Assembly: GCA_010279815.1 (NCBI GenBank)
Contig: QEOQ01000426.1
Coordinates: 59,876-123,875, forward strand
Length of the DNA: 64,000 nt
Direction: 5' to 3'
Source of the DNA: Brachionus plicatilis
Taxonomy: Eukaryota > Rotifera > Eurotatoria > Ploima > Brachionidae
Shown: positions 39,325 through 50,818 of the stretch, piece by piece
How the letters are laid out: each line of letters opens with the position of its first letter
How positions within the stretch are numbered: the stretch's first letter is position 1
Translations under genes and position numbers: made by a program
Notes under the pieces: model-generated
Seen by the model: the letters and a program-made list of their open reading frames with translations, nothing else
Databases searched by the model: none
What the model was told of the DNA's origin: nothing

Positions 39325-40976
39325 GGTTAGTAAAAGAGTGCCATCAAGATTGCTTATCAGTAATTTTAGCGTATTTAATTTCCTGAGTTATTATTTTTAT
39401 CAAAAAATGATTTAGACGTTAAAATTTTTTTAAAATGTCGACTGTTTCTTCAATCTTATTTTATTGCTCTCTTTACTGCCCTGTGCCGATTTAACTTAAG
39501 ATTAATTAGAATAATAAATTAACTTGATCTTTTGTTAGATTATTTAAAAAGCATTGATGTCTCCTTAAAGTATGCGTTTAATAGAAGTACACAAAAGTAA
39601 TTAAAATAATTTTAAAAACAAGTTTCTAAGCGAGCAAAAAAGGCTTTGTCAAGTTCATTTCAATTCACTCGTTTCAATTACTTTTTGATGAAAAGGGATA
39701 AAGTTATTATTTAAAATTTCACATTTTGTAACACATTTTGTTACACTTAAAAAATAAAAATTAATTGTATTGTCCATTAAATCTAAATTTAAAATTTATT
39801 CAATTTGGTAAATAATTAAGTTTTATAGTTTTTTTATAAATTATCATTTTGTTGAAATATATTCTATTTTAAATTATGTGGCAAATTGAAGTTCATAATC
39901 AAATGTAAATTTCAAATCAAAATTTTTGGTTTTGATTGAATAAAAAGGTATTCTTATTATTGGAATTGTGAATTTTCGTACTAAAAACAAAAGCAAAGTA
40001 TAAAAAATGCCAAAGCTTAAGTTCAAAGGACCAAAACATGTTCTGTAAATTGTAGCAACTGATGCATCCTCTGTACCACCAATATACCGATTCTGCAAAA
40101 CTCATTAAAATTTTAAGATTTAGATTAAAAAAAAAATCTTTTTTGTCAATTTTTTTTATTAATAAATGACTAAACTTAATTAAACATAATTTGTTTAAAC
40201 TTTAAATGAGTAAAAAAAAATTTGAGAATTTTTATGTGAAGTAAAAATTAAATATTAATCAATATTAGTTAATATTTACAATTCAAAATTTAACTTTGTT
40301 TCGCTGTAATATTAATTGAAATTAAAATATCATTTAAAGCGTTTATTTGAGCAATAATTTGGATAGCTCAATGTGAATTTTTATTTTGTCTCATAAATTT
40401 TTAAATAAAGATTTTAGATCCAAGATCTTGCAAACTAGAGAATAAACTCAAATGATCAAAAAATTTCAAACTTTATTTAAAAAAATTTTTTTTGTATTTA
40501 ATTAATAAATTAAAATTGCTCTGTCAGAATTAGCGCTCAATGTTAAATAAATAAATTTTAATTGCTGAGCGTATAAAAAGTTAAACCAAACCTGGAGAAT
40601 CTTTTTTTTAACAACTCTATTATTTCAAAAAGAACCAACCTTAATTCAAAAAGATAAATAAAATTTAAAAAATACTTATCTAAGACTTTTAAAAAAAGAT
40701 TTTATTTTTTTGTTAATCTCAATCTTTGAATATTTAATCTAAAATTAAATCTTTTGTGGTATTTATGTAGAAAAATTTTAATCATAATTGTAAATTTAAA
40801 AAAAGGAAAACAAACAGTACAAAACTACCTTCCTTTGTATTCAATTTTATTTTATTTTTAACATCACTGAATCCGGCGTAATTTTATGAATAAATAATAA
40901 TAATAATAATTATTAGCTTGGCAAAGGGGCGGAAGCTCTAGATAAAATTTTAAAAAATTCAGATAAAAACCTGAGG
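39325..40976. other. Non-coding repeat-rich DNA
   Basis: Apart from the solo arm, at 39650-39680 AAGTTCATTTCAATTCACTC resembles the end of the element at 40977. At 40862-40915 there is a CCGGCGTAATTTTATGAATA with a TAA-repeat tail. No coding segment is supported. Confidence 0.5.
39950..40100. repeat. Solo arm of the foldback family
   Basis: The sequence ATTGTGAATTTTCGTACTAA, CCAAAACATGTTCTGTAAAT and CATCCTCTGTACCACCAATA matches the left arm of 38911-39324 in the same orientation. The second arm is missing. Confidence 0.8.
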
Positions 40977-42515
40977 TTGTGAAGTTCATTTCAATTCCAT
41001 CGTTTCAATTCAGAAAAATTTGAATAACTTTTTTAACTTCAGTGTGTTTTCTATTTTTTGACCTCCTATTTTGTGATATTTCTTTTTTGTAAATCATAGT
41101 AGAATTACGCTGAAAAACATAATCCTTTCCATGTTAAATTTTGTCTAATTTAGAACCCCGTATTTTCCGACTTTTGGAAATTGGACATGAAAATAAGACA
41201 AAAAAAGGAACAAATTGTAATCTTTTCTAAAATTATTTCGATTTTATGAAATGAAAAAAATTTAACATTGTTTCATATTAAAATTTTACTTACATGCAAA
41301 AAAAATGGGACGACAGGCTTATGATATTTTGACCAAAAAACAAAGTTTGGACCAAGTAGACAAAGGAACCAAATACGGTGTCATAATTACTAAATTCAAT
41401 TTCATTTTTTGATTTTTTGGATGACTTGTACATTAAAATATTTTTTAATCCTCTTTTTTATGAAATTGATGTCATGAATCGATTTTATGACTAAAATTTA
41501 GATTATCCTGACACGTCAAAAAATAGAGAACACAGTGATTAAGAAATAATTTAGTTCTGTAAAATGCTTAATGTTTAAGCAACTTTGCTTAATCTGAAAA
41601 TATATGTCTGCAAAAACTCTGCAATGTACTTGCTCAGTTGATTAGAATACTTTGGCTAGTTAATTTTAAATCATCAAAATTACTAAAAAAATCACCAATT
41701 TTACTCTATGGAAATAAAAACACAAATTTAGTTTCAAAATTTATATTTAGTTACATACACACCATTTTATTTCATAAATCCAAAAGTTATAATAAAAATT
41801 AGTCTCTTTCATGCCAATGTTTAGCCTTCTTCTTTTTACCTGGTTTGGGTTTGGAACCTATTTCTGAATCAAATATTTTTCGGATATAAAGATTTGATTA
41901 TTAGCAATAGCAATTACAAGTATATGTTTGCACATCCAAGAAAGTATCGAATGTCATATCTTTAAAAGAGTCACAATCTGCTAAACATCCTTTATCACAT
42001 TCTAAACATTCCAAAAATTTCTCAAAATCAACTCCTTTTACACGACTCATTAAATAAAAGCCTTCATCGTCTACATAATTTACTATTGGCTTATCATTTG
42101 TATAATCAATGACATCACACCAATGTTCATCTAAAATATTCGAAACATCAATTTGTAACATTTTTAATTTTTTTTTAATTCAGTATATTTGAATGAAAAT
42201 AGTATTTTTAAATCTCTTTATTAATTATGAATCTCTTTATTAATTATGAAGCGAATAATATTTTGTTGGGATAATTTAGAAATTTTGTATTTTTTTCTTA
42301 ATTTTTGGTAATAGTTTCAATAAATTTGGTTAAAAAAGAATAATTAGTCGAATACTTTTTAATGACGTGCAAAATGCAGAAAACTGCAGAGTATTTTGCT
42401 GGCCTATTTTACTGCATTAATCAAATTTGCTTCTAATTAAGCATTTTTTAGAATTAAAATATCTCTTTTAGTAAAAAAGTTATTCAAGTTTTTCTGAATT
42501 GAAACCAACTTCACG
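40977..42515. mobile_element. Inverted-repeat element enclosing a Cys-rich ORF
   Basis: The left end (40977-41040) reads TTGTGAAGTTCATTTCAATTC and TTTCAATTCAGAAAAATTTG then AATAACTTTTTTA. The right end (42471-42515) is the complement, ending GAAACCAACTTCACGG. The matched part is about 45 bp. The span of 1.5 kb includes the ORF at 41799-42161. No transposase is seen, and no target duplication was identified. Confidence 0.55.
41799..42161 (-). CDS. Small acidic Cys-containing protein, unknown
   Basis: Unspliced, the frame 42161-41901 gives 86 residues (MLQIDVSNILDEHWCDVIDY..) with CLECDKGCLADC in the second half and a CNCYC end. A possible intron at 41917-41840 (GTAATT..CCAG, 78 bp) would replace the end with a short Lys-rich tail KKKKAKHWHERD and stop at 41799, total 94 residues. 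No signal peptide. It does not match a family I know. It sits inside the inverted-repeat element 40977-42515, so it may be cargo of that element. Confidence 0.4.
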
Positions 42516-43186
42516 GCCCCTAATCGCCTTCAGCATTTAAACAGCCAAATTAGAAGATCAAGTATACACCATGATGGAGACGATGATCGAATGTTAAAAA
42601 AAAGCTAGAATTTTTAATTTTATGTAATCAGAGTTTTGAATTTTATTCACCTTAATTATAAAAATAAATAAAATTAAGAAACAAACAAAATCTTTTTGCT
42701 TAATCATAAATTTCTAGAAAATCAAATTAAAAATAAAATAAAAAATTCAATCCAAATACCATTTGTTCATTCATTTACGCACACAAGTTTCTATAATTTT
42801 TTTAATTTTGTCACTATAAATTTCCTCAATTTAGAAATTATTTTCCAATGTTTTTGATTCAGGTAAAATTTGGTTGCTTAGATAGGAAAATTAAAATTAC
42901 CAAAAAACCAAAGGTGACCAAAGAAAAAGTTGAAATTTAAAAAAAAAAAAATATCCAATTTTTTTTATTATTCCAGCACTCTCGCCACATAATCATAAAT
43001 TATCATAATCAAACAAACATATAAATACTCAACTATTTTTGGGCTTCATTATTTTATTTCTATGAAAAGAGAAAAAATTTCGTTTTTTTATTCTTTTAAT
43101 TATTTCTAATTTTCAATATGGCGAATAGAAAATAATAAAATAAATAGCAAAAATTTATTTTTAGATAATTTCCTGCTCTTAGCAAA
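42516..43186. other. Non-coding DNA upstream of the PPxY membrane-protein gene
   Basis: AT-rich with no coding support. The promoter of the gene at 43187 is expected in the last part. Confidence 0.4.
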
Positions 43187-44398
43187 ATGGTCAAATTACT
43201 CCACAATTTGGCATTGGTGTTGCTAATAGGCTCATTGATGGCCGACGACAAACAAATTGCTGTCGACCCGGGGCACATAGTTCCGCCAAAAGACAGCAAA
43301 ATTTATGTCGAGGAAAAAATCGAGCCGGCCCATGAGCCACAAATAGCCGTTGACCCACCACATGTAGTCCAGCCTGAAAACATAAAAATATTCATCAAAG
43401 AAAAAGTAGAAAGAGTCGACCCGGCTTCCATAGACTCAAATGCCAACATTGTCGAAGCGAAGCCGGCCGAGCCACGACTAGACTCGGCTAGTCCAAGAGA
43501 AAGCCTTTTTCAAATGCTTGGCATTAACCCTTTGCCCAAACTGTTCAATTTTCCGGACCAGACTGACACACAAAATGGCGAACAGCCTGTGTACAGAAAA
43601 TTGTTCATTTTTCGACTCTTTCCCAAATTGAGAGAAGACCAACAAGAGACTGAACAAAAGCTGCTTGGTGGCGGTGGTGACCAAGACCCAGATTTTATCC
43701 GACTCAAAATTGATGACCAAATCATGCCTCATCACATGATGCATGGTGGTGAACAAATGGACACAAATGATGACAGTCACATGATGTCAATGGTGACTAA
43801 CAAATTTTCTTTGCACTCGATGATGCAGCATGTAAAGAATATGTTTAATTTTATGGAGTCGGAAGTGGGCGATCAGGACAGCGTAGACCATTTGCCATTT
43901 GTGTACAAGACCAATGATGGAGGAGAGGCAATAATACCGGAAGAGCTGGACGACGAGAGTCGCATGAAAGAGAGAAAGAATTGCATGATGCTCAGCTTTA
44001 TGAGACTGAAAGCGTCAATCTACTACAGGACCATTCTTCATCTATTGTTCTTCACCGGTGTGTTGTTGTTCATACTGTCCATGGTGATGATCACTTGCCG
44101 CTCATTCAAAAAGAAGCGATACTCTACTCTGCGCTACAACGCGCACAACATGGATGTGGCTAGTGTGGACGCTGAATTGATCAAAGACAAGTCAAAGTTT
44201 GGCTCGGTCAAGTCATGGTATGAGATTACATCGGATCGTTCGACTTTGATCCGCGGCCCAGACAGTTCAGTTGTTTTGATCCAGGCGCCGCCTGCTTACG
44301 ATCAAGTGATTGTCGGCGATTCGTCTAAGTTAGTAGACGATAAGGCCGACACCAAGTCGCTGCCGCCTGGCTATGACTTGGTCAATGAGAAAAATTAG
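43187..44398 (+). CDS. Type I membrane protein with two PPxY motifs
   Basis: 403 residues, one exon, with higher GC than its surroundings. A signal peptide (about 1-19) leads to an ectodomain whose start is duplicated: QIAVDPGHIVPP (23-34) and QIAVDPPHVVQP (52-63), each followed by an E-K-rich piece. The middle is acidic and rich in Met and His (IMPHHMMHGG, SHMMSM). A single TM helix spans about 282-304 and is followed by FKKKR. The tail carries PPAY (368-371) and PPGY (393-396). PPxY motifs bind WW domains, typically of NEDD4-type ubiquitin ligases, so the protein may recruit these or be sorted by them (inference). I do not recognise a family for the ectodomain. Confidence 0.82.
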   Translation: MVKLLHNLALVLLIGSLMADDKQIAVDPGHIVPPKDSKIYVEEKIEPAHEPQIAVDPPHVVQPENIKIFIKEKVERVDPASIDSNANIVEAKPAEPRLDSASPRESLFQMLGINPLPKLFNFPDQTDTQNGEQPVYRKLFIFRLFPKLREDQQETEQKLLGGGGDQDPDFIRLKIDDQIMPHHMMHGGEQMDTNDDSHMMSMVTNKFSLHSMMQHVKNMFNFMESEVGDQDSVDHLPFVYKTNDGGEAIIPEELDDESRMKERKNCMMLSFMRLKASIYYRTILHLLFFTGVLLFILSMVMITCRSFKKKRYSTLRYNAHNMDVASVDAELIKDKSKFGSVKSWYEITSDRSTLIRGPDSSVVLIQAPPAYDQVIVGDSSKLVDDKADTKSLPPGYDLVNEKN

Positions 44399-44536
44399 AT
44401 TTCTTCGCAATTCCAATAGAAGGTTTTTTTTTTATTTAAAAATTTAAAAAAATTAGAAAGACTTCGATCTAAATCTCAATTAAATAGACATTTTATTTTA
44501 AGGGCTCATAATTCAAGAACAATTTAAATGTTTGTT

Positions 44537-45512
44537 NNNNNNNNNNNNNNNNNNNNNNNNNNNNNNNNNNNNNNNNNNNNNNNNNNNNNNNNNNNNNNNN
44601 NNNNNNNNNNNNNNNNNNNNNNNNNNNNNNNNNNNNNNNNNNNNNNNNNNNNNNNNNNNNNNNNNNNNNNNNNNNNNNNNNNNNNNNNNNNNNNNNNNNN
44701 NNNNNNNNNNNNNNNNNNNNNNNNNNNNNNNNNNNNNNNNNNNNNNNNNNNNNNNNNNNNNNNNNNNNNNNNNNNNNNNNNNNNNNNNNNNNNNNNNNNN
44801 NNNNNNNNNNNNNNNNNNNNNNNNNNNNNNNNNNNNNNNNNNNNNNNNNNNNNNNNNNNNNNNNNNNNNNNNNNNNNNNNNNNNNNNNNNNNNNNNNNNN
44901 NNNNNNNNNNNNNNNNNNNNNNNNNNNNNNNNNNNNNNNNNNNNNNNNNNNNNNNNNNNNNNNNNNNNNNNNNNNNNNNNNNNNNNNNNNNNNNNNNNNN
45001 NNNNNNNNNNNNNNNNNNNNNNNNNNNNNNNNNNNNNNNNNNNNNNNNNNNNNNNNNNNNNNNNNNNNNNNNNNNNNNNNNNNNNNNNNNNNNNNNNNNN
45101 NNNNNNNNNNNNNNNNNNNNNNNNNNNNNNNNNNNNNNNNNNNNNNNNNNNNNNNNNNNNNNNNNNNNNNNNNNNNNNNNNNNNNNNNNNNNNNNNNNNN
45201 NNNNNNNNNNNNNNNNNNNNNNNNNNNNNNNNNNNNNNNNNNNNNNNNNNNNNNNNNNNNNNNNNNNNNNNNNNNNNNNNNNNNNNNNNNNNNNNNNNNN
45301 NNNNNNNNNNNNNNNNNNNNNNNNNNNNNNNNNNNNNNNNNNNNNNNNNNNNNNNNNNNNNNNNNNNNNNNNNNNNNNNNNNNNNNNNNNNNNNNNNNNN
45401 NNNNNNNNNNNNNNNNNNNNNNNNNNNNNNNNNNNNNNNNNNNNNNNNNNNNNNNNNNNNNNNNNNNNNNNNNNNNNNNNNNNNNNNNNNNNNNNNNNNN
45501 NNNNNNNNNNNN
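44537..45512. other. Assembly gap (976 N)
   Basis: Run of N. Open frames across it are artefacts. The 3' flank of the PPxY gene and any gene inside the gap are unknown. Confidence 0.99.
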
Positions 45513-45814
45513 TTAGATTAATTTATGAAAATTTGTTGAAAGACAATAAAAAAAATAAAATTAAATTAAAATAGATTTTCATCATCGATTTTTATTAATT
45601 TAATTTTTTAATTTATTAAAATATTCTTTAATAAAAAACATTCTAAAATTCCGAATTCTAAATTTATGATTTAATGATTTTTGAAAAATATCGAAAAAAA
45701 TATGGTTAATAATTAAAAATTACCTAATCCAAGAATTTGATAAATAATAAATGCTACTTTTAATAACTAAAAATTTTTTTTAAACATCTAGGTAAAATTT
45801 TTTTTTTGGACCGT
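45513..45814. other. Non-coding AT-rich DNA
   Basis: Nothing recognised between the gap and the GC-rich cluster. Confidence 0.4.
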
Positions 45815-45970
45815 TTTGTGGCCGGCCAGTCTGCACACGGTCGGCCGGCCACCTCACGGTCTTCTTGAATTTGGCCGGCCATTTCACGGTCAGTCTGTCA
45901 GTTGGCCGCGGCTTGGCCGGCCAGTCACGGTCATTGGCCGTTAAATGAACCGGCCGCTAGCACGGCAATG
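45815..45970. repeat. GC-rich GGCCGGCC / CACGGTC repeat cluster
   Basis: GGCCGGCC occurs four times and CACGGTC or ACGGTC about six times in roughly 150 bp, in an irregular alternation, while flanks are about 20% GC. The vocabulary resembles the element at 15937-16330. It is not coding in any frame I would defend. Confidence 0.8.
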
Positions 45971-46142
45971 GACCCAATCGTGTAAGATGGTGTGAAAAAG
46001 TTAGCTAACTATATAAGAAAAAAAATTTTCCATGGTCAATTAACTAATGATAAATGTTAACTTGAAAACAAAAATTTGATACATATTTTGCCTAAATAAT
46101 TAATTAATAGTTTATCAAAATATTTAAATTAGAAGTTAGAAG

Positions 46143-46463
46143 TTATTTAAGAATTAATCATAAAGGTGTGAAAAAAGGTAGCAATGATTGCTAAAACTTT
46201 TGAATTACCCGAATTTCTAAACTTTTGCACCGAGTTTTATTTTTTATTTTTTAGGGGAAGTTTTTTCATTGTAAATATTTAAAAGTTAATTATATTTTTA
46301 TTCCGAGTGTCATATATCAAATTGTAAAGAAAAAAAAATTCTACAAATTAGTGCTTTTATTTTTTTTCTTTTGCACTCAATTTTTCGTAAAATACAACAA
46401 ATAAACAATTTAAGATAAATAGAATAACCAATTTCTAAACTTTTGCAACATACTGTATATAAT
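46143..46463. mobile_element. Tc1/mariner-type non-autonomous element, copy 1
   Basis: The segment from TTAAGAATTAATCATAAAGG through TTTCTAAACTTTTGCACC to TTTCTAAACTTTTGCAACAT and TACTGTATA matches 59391-59856 over its length. The minus-strand reading TACAGTATGTTGCAAAAGTT is like Tc1 termini (TA target plus CAGT). The short ORF at 46310-46513 is part of the repeat. Confidence 0.65.
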
Positions 46464-47289
46464 CGAATAGAACTGTAGACACAAGATTTGTCTGATGAAA
46501 AAGTTTTGGACAATTAAAAAAGAGGGTTTTTACATAAGATTTTATTTAAAAAAAAAGTTTGAAATAGAATAAAAAAGTATAAAAGTAAAAATTTCTAAAA
46601 ATTTAGGCTACGTTTTACAATGGAAATTGAAGAAATATTTTGAGGGTTGCTTGTTTGAGGACCAGAAGTCTTCAGTTCTAGCATTTTTTCGAGATTTAGT
46701 TTGGTACATTTTTTATCAAAATTTAAGAGGATATATATAGTTAGCGGCTTATCACAGTAGTGAGAAGCTGGAATGCTACACAGTCTCTCTGGAGAAAATA
46801 ATAATTTAAAAGTCCTTAGTTTAAGTGTTAGTAACTTAATTGTTGCTAGTAGTTGTTGCTAGTAATTTTTATTTAATTTTTTTTAAGGAGATTTAGTATG
46901 GCGCAGAAAAAAAATAAAGTGATTAATTTTGAAGAATTCCTTTAATAAAACAAAACTTTTTTTCAAGGGTAAAAATCTGTTAAAAAATCTTCTTTCATAA
47001 TTTACTCTAAACAAAATAAAGAAAATATTAACTTTAAAATAAAAAATATATAAAATTAAAATTTAAAAGTTCTTAGGTAAAAAATTTGAATCCAAGTTCC
47101 ACCTCAATGGCTAATGAAATAAAAAAACGTTGTAGTTCAGGGTTAAACTTAATTAAAAATATTTTTTATCACATCATGGTTTAATAGCGTGGCAGTTTTA
47201 AATAAATAAATAAGAAAATATTCTCTCTCAGTCTTTATTCAAAACTCTAACTCAGAGTTGTTTAAAAGTCACAAGTCACAGTTGGAAAA
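46464..47289. other. Repeat-rich non-coding DNA
   Basis: Includes a slightly less AT-rich piece at 46620-46800 and a CATCATGGTTTAATAGCGTG with an AAATAAATAAATAA tail at 47170-47215 (retroposon-like). No gene is supported. Confidence 0.4.
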
Positions 47290-47724
47290 AATTTAAAAAG
47301 TACAAGTCTTGACTTTGAAACTTTAAAGTTTTTATAAATGTATTTATAGAAATTAATTATTGATTAAGAAATATTATTTAATAAAATATATTTTCATTTC
47401 ATATACTTATTTCATTTCATATATTTTATTAAAATAAAGTAATTAAGAATTTTAGGAATTTTTTATTTAACTTAAAGATAACTTTTATTTAAAAAATATT
47501 TAGTTTAAACTTAAATCTTTAAAAGGTCAAAATTACACCGCAAAAGTGTTGCATTTTCTAAATTTTTTACTGTCATTCTTGATCTATGTGGTCTGTTTAT
47601 ATAGCCAGCATATGAAAATGTTCGCTCAATTGGACCTGATGATACTGGAATTGATAAATATTTTAAAACCAAAATATATAAATCGGTCAAAGTCAAAGTC
47701 AAGACTTGTATTTTTTAAATTTTT
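47290..47724. mobile_element. Small hAT derivative with TACAAGTCTTGACTT ends
   Basis: Left AAAAAGTACAAGTCTTGACT (about 47297-47316) and right AGTCAAGACTTGTATTTTTT (about 47697-47716) are complements. Extra AAGTCAAAGTC units lie outside both. The interior encodes the hAT C-terminal domain on the minus strand, so this looks like an internally deleted hAT copy. Confidence 0.6.
47511..47702 (-). pseudogene. hAT transposase dimerisation-domain fragment
   Basis: 63 codons: LKYLSIPVSSGPIERTFSYAG followed by RSRMTVKNLENATLLRCN. This is the hATC signature (L-x-I-P-x-S-S-x-x-x-E-R-x-F-S-x-A-G ... R-x-x-L/M). It is a different branch from the ZMYM-like copy at 29854. The rest of the transposase is missing. 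Confidence 0.82.
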
Positions 47725-48622
47725 AAAGTCAAAGTCTTGACTTTATTAATAATATAATTAATAATTATAAAAATTAATATAAAAATATTTAAATAATATA
47801 AACTTAATATAAAACTAATATAAATAATAATTATAAAATAATGGTACACTTGTAGAATAAGTAGTGAATTTTTTTTTTTTTCTTTTTTTTTTATTCAATT
47901 TTAAATTGTCTATGAGGCTGAAATTAATAATAATAATAATAATTAATTACAAAATATTCCTAACAGGCTGGCTGAAAAGAAGGCACTACGCCGTTCGGAG
48001 CTGCCAAGATGAACTATTCCCTCTAAATTATATATTAAATAAATAAATAAAAAAATTGTAGAATCAGCAATTTTTTATTTTTAATCAAACAATTTGTTTC
48101 TTTTTTTTAATACCTAGGTTTGTTACCAATTGTAAAGTCTTTATTTTGGACTTGGATCTTGACACCAATAAATAAACAAAAACTTATAATAAAATAAAAA
48201 TGATCCCTAAATAAAAAATATTTGATACCTTGAAAAATATGATCAATTCTTTTCATTTTATAATTATTTTAAAAGTAAAATATCCAGCCCTTTATTTTAT
48301 AAAAAAAAAACAATTTGTTTGTCTTGCTAATAGAAGGAAATCGTGTCTAAGTATTTAAAAATAAATTTGCTAAAATTCCAAAGTCTTGAAAATATTTTCT
48401 TTCTTTAATCGAAAACTGTTAATGAATAACAATCAAATAAAATTCACTTATTGAAAATTTTGTCAAAATCAACAATAAAGTAAATTAAAGTTAATTGCAT
48501 TTTCATTATCCATTTAAGTCCATAATAAGTAATAAAAACTTTATTTTCAAGTCAATTTGTTTCAAAAAGTTCTTGCTAAAACTTTCAAATTTTAAAAGCT
48601 TAAAACCTTTGTTTGATGAAAA
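47725..48622. other. Non-coding DNA with a retroposon 3' end
   Basis: At 47960-48050 GGCTGGCTGAAAAGAAGGCA..GCTGCC ends in TAAATAAATAAATAA; a sister piece is at 59240-59290. This is the 3' end of a LINE or SINE family. No gene is supported elsewhere. Confidence 0.5.
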
Positions 48623-50818
48623 ATGATAATTACGACATTATTATTCTATATTATAAAGCTTTCAGATCAGATTCCAGATAGCATGGGTAATTGTATTTTG
48701 TTTGAATCTTAACTTATTATTATTTAATTAAATAAGGCTAAATAAATAAAAAGATAAGAAAATAATATGTATTTTCTCATTTTTGTTAATTTAATTATTT
48801 TGAAAAAGATTCAACATTTCGCAAAATCTCCCAGGCATCAGATGGTACTTCATTGACTCAGTTTTCTGAAAGTTTTCCTTCAAGAAGTAGACTGGAATGT
48901 TTCAAAGCATGCAACCAAAATGTCTTATGTCGAAACATTAAATTTGATAACAAAACATGTCAGATGGATTTCAAAATTAATTCAATTGATCAAATTTCTG
49001 GCAGTGTCTTTTGGCAAAAAAGAGTTGACCCAGATGAAAAATGCCTTGTCGAATGCTATGGTACCTTAATTTAAATTTTTCTTAAAAAACTGTCAAAATT
49101 TTACTCATTTTCATTTAGAAAGCGGCTACAGATTTAATGATACTCAGGCTGAAATATTTAAAAATGAATTAACAAACAACAAAAATTCGTGGAATTTAAT
49201 TAATAGAGGAATATGCTTTGTAGAATCCTTTACTTTTAAGAATATTACTGGACTAAATGATTTATCCTTGAGTTCAAATCACATATGTGAAATCAAAAGA
49301 TATTCGTTTCATAATTTGGACAATCTTAATCTAATAAATTTAGAAAATAACAAAATTGATAAAATTCAGTTTGGATCTTTCAGTCATTTGAAAAGTATAA
49401 CTACGATTAATTTAAATAAGAATTTTCTGGGTAAAATTTCTGCTTGGGTTTTTGAAGGTCTTCCAAGCCTAAGGTCTCTTTATCTCAATGAAAATCAATT
49501 AGATTCTATTGAGAATAAATTATTTATTAATTTGAAAAATCTGACTTTCATTTCGTTGAATGGCAATTATTTTACTTCAATTCCAAATATTTCAATTCTA
49601 AGTAATCTTGAGACTTTGTCCTTGGTAAACAACAAAATTGCCAATATTGAAAATGGAAAATTTCTATTCTCAGCAAGGCTAATTAGTCTCCATTTTCAAA
49701 ATAATCAATTAACTAATCTTTATAGAGGTATTTTCAGAGGCTTGACTAATCTCAAACTTCTCAATCTGGAATATAATTTAATTTCTTTTATTGAGAATAA
49801 TACTTTTGAAGATTTAAGTAATTTGAATAATCTTAATCTCATAGGTAACAATTTGACTTTTTTGCATAAAGAACTGTTTTATGGACTTGTTTCATTAGAT
49901 GGATTATATCTGAATCAGAATAAAATTACCAAAATTGAGAATGGTACTTTTGTTTTTCTTGATAGCTTGAAAGTGCTTGACATTCGTTCCAATCATCTTG
50001 AAATTATTCATAAAGATTTATTTACAGGATTAAGTAAACTTGAAAGACTTCATTTAGCAGGTAACAAAATATCAAGTTTAGACAATGGTCCATTTTCTTA
50101 CTTAAATTCAACCGTATGTCTCGATTTAGACAGCAACTCTATTACTTTTCTCAGTGAAAATTCTTTTACAGGTCTTTTAAAATTAAAAGAAGTCAATTTG
50201 TGCAAAAACAAAATATCAAAAATTTACAATCATACTTTTATTAATACTTCAAAATTAATCAATCTTTACTTATGTTACAACAAGTTAGAAGAGATTGATG
50301 ACGTAATGTTTAATGGTCTTATTTCTTTAGAAGATTTAACACTGAATAATAATTTACTTACTTCAATCGATAGAAATGCCTTCAGAAATCTTAGTAAATT
50401 GGACATAAGTTCTAATCAATTAAATACAATAGATCTATCAGAAAATAAAAATTTAACCTATTTAAATTTGGCAAATAACAAATTTGTTAATTTTAGTAAA
50501 GATCTTTCAAAACTAGAGGAGTTAATACTTAGAGGAAATCCACTAAAAGAATTAAAATATCCATTGATTTCATGTGCCTCAAATAATTTAAAAAAACTAG
50601 ATCTGTCAAGTTGCACTTTGGACAATAATGATATTGATGAAATGCTGTTCACAAATTTGGACAAACTTGAAAGATTATATATTCAATCAAATTTATTTGA
50701 CAATTTTAATGCAAGCTATTTAGCATCATTGGAAAATCTCAATTATGTGAAAATGGATCAAAAAGTCACAAATATTGAAGAAATAAAACAAAATATTGGA
50801 AATATTGTACACATTTAG
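48623..50818 (+). CDS. Secreted PAN-like / leucine-rich-repeat protein (3 predicted exons)
   Basis: Predicted exons 48623-48686, 48842-49060 and 49119-50818, 660 residues. Exon 1 encodes a signal peptide (MIITTLLFYIIKL). Exon 2 has SRLECFKACNQNVLCRNI..C, a PAN/apple-like Cys pattern. The second intron (49061-49118, 58 bp, GTACCT..TTTAG) is well supported because both sides stay in frame; the first (155 bp) is less certain. Exon 3 encodes about twenty LRRs of the form L..L..L.L..N.I..I....F..L..L from near residue 145 to the end. There is no membrane anchor. Extracellular LRR proteins bind proteins or microbial patterns; which applies here is unknown. Confidence 0.82.

Noticed and set aside
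39125..40105. ORFs of 62-96 codons near 39.1 and 39.9 kb
   Set aside because: Translations of the foldback repeat in either orientation, low-complexity otherwise.
44528..45574. Long open frames across the N run
   Set aside because: They consist of undetermined bases and carry no information.
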